This document shows, piece after piece, positions 5,401 to 9,719 of a stretch of DNA of 9,719 nucleotides. Below the pieces are notes generated by a model. The model was not told where the DNA came from. It saw nothing but the letters and a program-made list of their open reading frames with translations, and did not search any database. Source of the DNA: Flavobacteriales bacterium (GTDB lineage Bacteria > Bacteroidota > Bacteroidia > Flavobacteriales_E > Vicingaceae); assembly GCA_020635825.1 (NCBI GenBank), contig JACJZA010000001.1, forward strand, positions 1-9,719, written 5' to 3'. Every line of letters starts with the position of its first letter. Position 1 is the first letter of the stretch. The translations under genes and the position numbers were made by a program.

Positions 5401-8064
5401 ATGTCTAAAAATCTTGAACCAAAATACGCAAAAAAACAAGATTTTGATGGAGTAAGTTATACCATTTTCGATATAAAACAAGCTGCTGCAGATTGTAATT
5501 TTGAATTGGAAAAGCTTCCATATTCTTTAAGAGTTTTATTTGAAAATGTTATTAGAAATGAGGGGTCTAAAGAATCTCTTATGGCTTTCAAGGAGTGGTT
5601 AAAAGAAAAAAAATCAACTAAAGAAATTAACTATATGCCTGCTCGTGTTTTGATGCAGGACTTTACAGGGGTGCCTGCTATAGTAGATTTAGCTTCAATG
5701 AGAGATGCAATGAAAGCTTTGGGAGATAGCCCGCATAAAATTAATCCACTAATACCTGTAGATTTAGTAATTGATCATTCGGTTCAGGTTGATTCTTTTG
5801 GAAAAAAAACATCTTTTGCTGAAAATGTTAGAAAAGAAGTCCAGCGCAATAAAGAACGCTATCAGTTTTTAAAATGGGGGCAGAAAAATTTTAGTAATTT
5901 TAGAGTGGTTCCTCCAGGAACTGGAATTTGTCACCAGGTTAATTTAGAGTCTCTTGCTCAATGTGTATATATAGAAGACAAGCCAGAAGCAAAAGTTTAT
6001 CCTGACACTTTAGTTGGCACAGACAGTCATACCACTATGATCAACGCTTTATCTGTATTGGGTTGGGGTGTAGGTGGTATTGAGGCAGAAGCTGCAATGC
6101 TTGGTCAGCCTTTACCTATGATTTTACCTGAAGTAATAGGAGTAAGGCTCACTGGCGAGCTTAAGAACTTAATTACTGCAACTGATTTGGTTTTATTTAT
6201 TACACAAATGCTCAGGAGTAAAGGTGTTGTTGGTAAATTCGTTGAGTTTTTTGGCCCAGGAGTTGAGAAGCTGACTTTGGCTGATCGCGCAACTATATCA
6301 AACATGGCTCCAGAATATGGAGCAACATGCGGATTCTTTTCAATAGATAATGAAACTTTAAAATATTTAAGGCTCACCGGCCGAAAAGATCACAATGTAA
6401 AGGTTGTAGAGGAATATGCTAAGCTTCAGGGAATGTGGCGCGATGCAAAAGAACCAGAGTATACTGATATACTTGAACTTGATATGTCAACTATTTCACC
6501 TTCTCTTGCTGGTCCGAAAAGGCCTCAGGATAGAGTTAATTTGTCTGATATGCAGCAAAATTTTGCTGAATCATTGGAAACTTTTGCTGGATCAGGCGCT
6601 GATTTATCTGCAAAATATAAAATTCCCGGCAGCAATAATTCAATAGGTCACGGAGATTTAGTTATTGCAGCGATTACTAGCTGCACGAACACTTCTAATC
6701 CGTCAGTTATGATTGCAGCAGGTTTAGTGGCGCAGAAAGCAAATATGCTTGGACTTAGTACCAAACCGTGGGTAAAGACTTCTTTAGCTCCTGGATCTCA
6801 GGTGGTAACGGAATACCTAAATAACAGTGGTTTAACCAAGTATCTTGATAAATTAGGATTTAATTTAGTTGGTTATGGTTGCACTACATGCATTGGTAAC
6901 TCAGGTCCTCTTGATCCTAAAATTACTAAAGTAATTAAAGAGCATGAACTAGTCGTTACATCTGTGCTTTCTGGTAATAGAAATTTTGAAGGGAGAGTGC
7001 ACCCTTATGTTAAAGCAAATTATTTGGCTTCGCCTCCACTTGTTGTAGCGTACGCAATTGCAGGAACAGTAAATATTGACCTTGATAAAGATCCTATTGC
7101 AAAAACAAAAAATGGTAACAAGGTATATCTAAAGGATATATGGCCAACTAAGGAAGAGGTGCAGGATCTAGTTAGTCTTTGTGTCAAACCAGAAATGTTT
7201 GCAGAAAAATATAAAGATGTATTTAAGGGCGATGAAACTTGGCAAGAAATTGAAGCAGAAGAAACAGGTACTTACGCATGGGATTCGTCTAGTACATATA
7301 TAAACAATCCACCTTACTTTGAAAATATTGATAAAGACAACCAAGCACTTGCTGATATTAAGGATGCAAGAATACTTGCTTTTTTTGGTGACTCGATTAC
7401 TACTGATCATATTTCGCCAGCAGGGGTCATCAGTACATCTAGCCCTGCTGCGCAATTTTTGTTAGATAAGGGGGTCCCTCTTTCAGGGTTTAATTCATAT
7501 GGTTCAAGAAGAGGAAATCATGAAGTCATGATGCGTGGTACCTTTGCGAATGTGCGTATTAAGAATTTAATGTGTAAGGGGATTGAAGGCGGTATTACAA
7601 TTAATCAGGAAACAGGCAAACAAATGAGTATTTATGATGCCGCAATGTTTTATAAAGCTTCAAAAATACCTCTCGTTATTTTAGCAGGAAAAGAATATGG
7701 AACTGGCTCATCGCGTGACTGGGCCGCAAAAGGTACAAATTTGTTAGGGGTTAAAGCGGTAATTGCTGAAAGTTTTGAAAGAATACACAGATCTAATTTA
7801 GTAGGCATGGGAGTACTTCCGATAGCATTTAATAAAGGAATTACCATTAATGACTTATTGCTAGAAGGTAGTGAAAAAATTAGCATTCTTGGTATTAATG
7901 ATGAGATAAAGCCTTACCAGCCAATGAAATTATTTATCGAAAGAAATGGTGGTAATAATGAAACTATCGACGCTACTTTGCAGGTATATACTGATAATGA
8001 AATAGAATATATAAAACATGGTAGTATACTAGGTGCGGTTATAAAAAATCTAAAGGAAAATTGA
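5401..8064 (+). CDS. acnA: Aconitate hydratase A
   Basis: This TCA-cycle enzyme isomerises citrate to isocitrate through cis-aconitate in the cytoplasm, using a 4Fe-4S cluster. The 887 residues match the usual AcnA/IRP1 type (about 890). The three cluster cysteines are Cys428 (ITSCTNTSNP), Cys494 and Cys497 (GYGCTTCIGNSGP). Other diagnostic blocks are DLVIDHSVQVD (121-131), GTDSHTTM (206-213), SGNRNFEGRVHP (524-535), DSITTDHISPAG (664-675), GSRRGNHEVMMRGTFANVR (701-719) and the swivel-domain GKEYGTGSSRDWAAKG (763-778), which carries the active-site serine. All four domains are present without interruption, so the enzyme should be active. It is transcribed away from ccmA and is followed three bases later by a small membrane protein gene. 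AcnA-type aconitase is the form I associate with Rickettsiales. An RNA-binding regulatory role known for some homologues cannot be judged here. Confidence 0.98.
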   Translation: MSKNLEPKYAKKQDFDGVSYTIFDIKQAAADCNFELEKLPYSLRVLFENVIRNEGSKESLMAFKEWLKEKKSTKEINYMPARVLMQDFTGVPAIVDLASMRDAMKALGDSPHKINPLIPVDLVIDHSVQVDSFGKKTSFAENVRKEVQRNKERYQFLKWGQKNFSNFRVVPPGTGICHQVNLESLAQCVYIEDKPEAKVYPDTLVGTDSHTTMINALSVLGWGVGGIEAEAAMLGQPLPMILPEVIGVRLTGELKNLITATDLVLFITQMLRSKGVVGKFVEFFGPGVEKLTLADRATISNMAPEYGATCGFFSIDNETLKYLRLTGRKDHNVKVVEEYAKLQGMWRDAKEPEYTDILELDMSTISPSLAGPKRPQDRVNLSDMQQNFAESLETFAGSGADLSAKYKIPGSNNSIGHGDLVIAAITSCTNTSNPSVMIAAGLVAQKANMLGLSTKPWVKTSLAPGSQVVTEYLNNSGLTKYLDKLGFNLVGYGCTTCIGNSGPLDPKITKVIKEHELVVTSVLSGNRNFEGRVHPYVKANYLASPPLVVAYAIAGTVNIDLDKDPIAKTKNGNKVYLKDIWPTKEEVQDLVSLCVKPEMFAEKYKDVFKGDETWQEIEAEETGTYAWDSSSTYINNPPYFENIDKDNQALADIKDARILAFFGDSITTDHISPAGVISTSSPAAQFLLDKGVPLSGFNSYGSRRGNHEVMMRGTFANVRIKNLMCKGIEGGITINQETGKQMSIYDAAMFYKASKIPLVILAGKEYGTGSSRDWAAKGTNLLGVKAVIAESFERIHRSNLVGMGVLPIAFNKGITINDLLLEGSEKISILGINDEIKPYQPMKLFIERNGGNNETIDATLQVYTDNEIEYIKHGSILGAVIKNLKEN

Positions 8065-8067
8065 TAT

Positions 8068-8424
8068 ATGAGTGATGAAATAAAGCAATATTTGGATCCC
8101 GGTAAGAAAAATTTGATCCTTATCTATATTTTGTATTTATGTGGAATAATCGTGCCAATTTTACCTATAGTTGGTGCTGTTTTTGCGTTTGCTAACAAAA
8201 CTAATAACAATAAACTATATCAATCGCATTATATTTTTGCATTTAGGTCTTTTTGTTTTGGAATAATTGGAGCTTTTTTTGCGATGATTACAACTTTTTT
8301 ATTTATTGGACCAATTTTATATATGCTGGTATTTGTTTGGTTTGTTGTCAGGAGTATAGTTGCTTTGCAGTACTTACTAGAAGAGCAACCTCATCCAAAC
8401 CCATTGACATTTTGGATAAAGTAA
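8068..8424 (+). CDS. Small DUF4870-like membrane protein
   Basis: This is a 118-residue membrane protein of unknown function. A charged N-terminus (SDEIKQYLDPGKKN) leads into a first hydrophobic segment (about 16-42, ILYLCGIIVPILPIVGAVFA). A short loop with YQSHYIFAFRSF (51-62) follows, then two further hydrophobic stretches (about 62-82 and 83-103). The tail is LLEEQPHPNPLTFWIK. The QSHY/FQxR-type loop and the closing Q-P-x-PNP-x-T-x-W pattern are what I associate with the DUF4870/Tic20-like group of small bacterial membrane proteins; this is recall, not a search. AAAGGA at 8052-8057, ten bases before the start, and the three-base gap after the acnA stop imply co-transcription and coupling with aconitase. 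That arrangement does not establish a shared role. Confidence 0.82.
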   Translation: MSDEIKQYLDPGKKNLILIYILYLCGIIVPILPIVGAVFAFANKTNNNKLYQSHYIFAFRSFCFGIIGAFFAMITTFLFIGPILYMLVFVWFVVRSIVALQYLLEEQPHPNPLTFWIK

Positions 8425-8431
8425 GTATTAA
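8404..8431 (+). promoter_or_regulatory. Possible fliF promoter inside preceding gene
   Basis: A perfect TTGACA at 8404-8409 is followed after 16 bases by TATTAA at 8426-8431 (four of six -10 bases). Transcription would start near 8438, about 30 bases before the fliF start. The -35 lies inside the last codons of the DUF4870-like gene. It would separate flagellar expression from acnA, though read-through is equally possible. Confidence 0.4.
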
Positions 8432-8452
8432 TTATACCAAATTTTTTAATTC

Positions 8453-8458
8453 AGGAAA
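8453..8458 (+). promoter_or_regulatory. Ribosome binding site of fliF
   Basis: AGGAAA lies 11 bases before ATG 8470, slightly long but usable. It supports 8470 over ATG 8500, whose only purine run (AAAGAG at 8494-8499) abuts the start codon. Confidence 0.5.
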
Positions 8459-8469
8459 TTCGCTAAAAG

Positions 8470-9719
8470 ATGCAGGTTATAGTTCAGTTTTTTAAAGAGA
8501 TGAGCCCTATAAGGCTAGGAGCTGCTGCGATTAGCTTATTTGCTTTTCTTGTAATGTTTGTCATATTTATGACGAACATTAGTAATAATGAATTCTCTGT
8601 TTTGTATACCGACCTTGATATGCAAGATAGTGCTAAAATCGTTGAAGAACTAGAAAATCGTAAAATACCATATAAAACAATGTTTGATGGTAGCACTATT
8701 AAGGTGAATAAAGAAGAAGTTACCAATGCAAGGTTAGCTTTAGCACAAGTAGGACTGCCTAATAGTGGATCAGTTGTTGGTTATGAAATTTTTGATAAAG
8801 AAGACAGTATAGGTGCTACCAATTTTTCTCAAAATATTAAATTAATTCGTGCTCTTGAAGGTGAGTTAAGCCGAACAATTTCTGCATTTGAACAAGTGTC
8901 AAAAGCTCGTGTACATTTAGTTATGCCGCAGAGAGAAATTTTTTCTAAGGAAAGAATGCAGCCCAGAGCTTCAGTAGTTTTAAAATTCAAAGGAAGCAAA
9001 AGACTTGGAAAGGCTGAAATTGATGCAATTAGCCATTTAGTAGTTACTTCTGTACCTGGTTTAGAGATGCAAAATGTAACAATTGTTGATACAAAGGGTA
9101 GGGCGCTGAAAATTGGTTCTTCTGAAGAGTCCTTAAATTATTCTAATAGTAAAAATGAGGAAATACGTGTTGCAGAAGAAGCGCGCTTAAAAAAAGTAAT
9201 AGTAGATTTACTTGAGAGTACAATCGGTCCGGGGAAAGTTAAAGCCCAAGTAGCTCTTGACATGAATTTTGATAGAACTGTTACCAATTCAGAGCTTTAT
9301 GATCCTGATGGAGCAGTAGTTAGATCTGTACAAACTACAGACGAAACTGAACGAAATCCAGTTGGTACTTCTTCTAGTACTGATGCGTCAGTTGCTAATA
9401 ATATTCCTGGAGGCGGAAGCGGCAATAATAGTGGTAATATGTTATCTATTATTGAGAAAAGTGATCAAACAACAAATTATGAAATTTCGAAAACTGTAAA
9501 GAACCACATTTCTGAAAGTGGGGTTATTAAGAAGATGTCGATTGGTATTTTGGTTGATGGTATCTACAAAATTAACCAAGCAACTGGTGAATCGGAATAC
9601 ATTCCAAGAACAAAAGAAGATTTAGATAAAATTTCAAATTTAGTAAAAGTTGCGATTGGGTTTGATGAGGATAGAAGCGATAAAATAGAAGTTATAAATA
9701 TGAAGTTCTCTTCTGAGCT
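8470..9719 (+). CDS. fliF: Flagellar MS-ring protein FliF, 5' part
   Basis: FliF forms the MS ring in the inner membrane, the base on which the flagellar rotor and export apparatus assemble. The frame stays open for 416 codons and runs off the window; the usual length is about 550 residues, so the second membrane span and the FliG-binding tail are missing from view. The first span is about 17-36. The YscJ/FliF secretin-like domain follows, with LYTDLDMQDSAKIVEEL (45-61), ALEGELSRTI (128-137) and ARVHLVMP (146-153). The next ring-building domain has IGPGKVKAQV (252-261) and TTNYEISKTV (334-343). A low-complexity GGGSGNNSGN linker is at 314-323. An in-frame TAA at 8464-8466 sits just upstream, so translation cannot start earlier than 8470. 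Identification is firm. It suggests a flagellar gene cluster continuing to the right. Confidence 0.95.
   Translation, partial: MQVIVQFFKEMSPIRLGAAAISLFAFLVMFVIFMTNISNNEFSVLYTDLDMQDSAKIVEELENRKIPYKTMFDGSTIKVNKEEVTNARLALAQVGLPNSGSVVGYEIFDKEDSIGATNFSQNIKLIRALEGELSRTISAFEQVSKARVHLVMPQREIFSKERMQPRASVVLKFKGSKRLGKAEIDAISHLVVTSVPGLEMQNVTIVDTKGRALKIGSSEESLNYSNSKNEEIRVAEEARLKKVIVDLLESTIGPGKVKAQVALDMNFDRTVTNSELYDPDGAVVRSVQTTDETERNPVGTSSSTDASVANNIPGGGSGNNSGNMLSIIEKSDQTTNYEISKTVKNHISESGVIKKMSIGILVDGIYKINQATGESEYIPRTKEDLDKISNLVKVAIGFDEDRSDKIEVINMKFSSE

Noticed and set aside
6105..7886. Several open frames of 76-95 codons in other frames of acnA (6105-6377, 6416-6646, 7168-7455, 7650-7886)
   Set aside because: All fall within the uninterrupted aconitase gene and lack plausible starts or domains.
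8253..8726. Open frames at 8253-8495 (plus) and 8484-8726 (minus)
   Set aside because: The first is an alternative frame of the DUF4870-like gene. The second is antisense to fliF, whose protein is unmistakable.
1..9719. CRISPR array, tRNA or rRNA genes, toxin-antitoxin or defence system
   Set aside because: No regularly spaced repeats, cloverleaf-like sequence or recognisable defence proteins were seen on either strand.

Overview
The window is AT-rich and reads as part of an alphaproteobacterial, most likely Rickettsiales-type, chromosome. The cytochrome b reads very like rickettsial PetB as I remember it. The 130-residue single-span protein next to the bc1 genes resembles a small rickettsial family (from memory, DUF2670). 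Degraded insertion sequences lie beside housekeeping genes. The right edge carries the start of fliF, so the organism is probably a flagellate or formerly flagellate member of that order rather than a typical non-flagellated Rickettsia. This placement comes from pattern recognition, not a database search.

Layout. Positions 1-910 hold no intact gene. They contain an IS1-like transposase tail (about 3-197), a 13-bp inverted repeat around a 63-bp loop (251-339), and an IS630-type transposase remnant (347-756). That remnant is broken by a 27-bp insert flanked by TA dinucleotides and by an in-frame stop. Positions 911-5255 hold six minus-strand genes. In transcription order they are ccmA, ccmB, a small membrane protein of unknown function, petA (Rieske), petB (cytochrome b) and petC (cytochrome c1). 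Positions 5256-5400 form a divergent intergenic region. Positions 5401-9719 run on the plus strand: acnA (aconitase), a small DUF4870-like membrane protein three bases after it, and fliF, which leaves the window after 416 codons.

How the genes fit together. CcmA and CcmB form the ABC module of cytochrome c maturation, which serves covalent heme attachment. Cytochrome c1 needs exactly this, because it carries a CxxCH heme site. Maturation genes and the bc1 complex thus sit in one co-directional block, with the unknown 130-residue protein between them. AcnA supplies the citrate-to-isocitrate step of the TCA cycle feeding that respiratory chain. FliF begins a separate flagellar function and may have its own promoter inside the preceding gene.

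I found no CRISPR array, tRNA or rRNA and no convincing undescribed system. The points most worth a second look are the small insert in the IS630 remnant, the unknown protein in the bc1 block, and fliF in this genomic setting.
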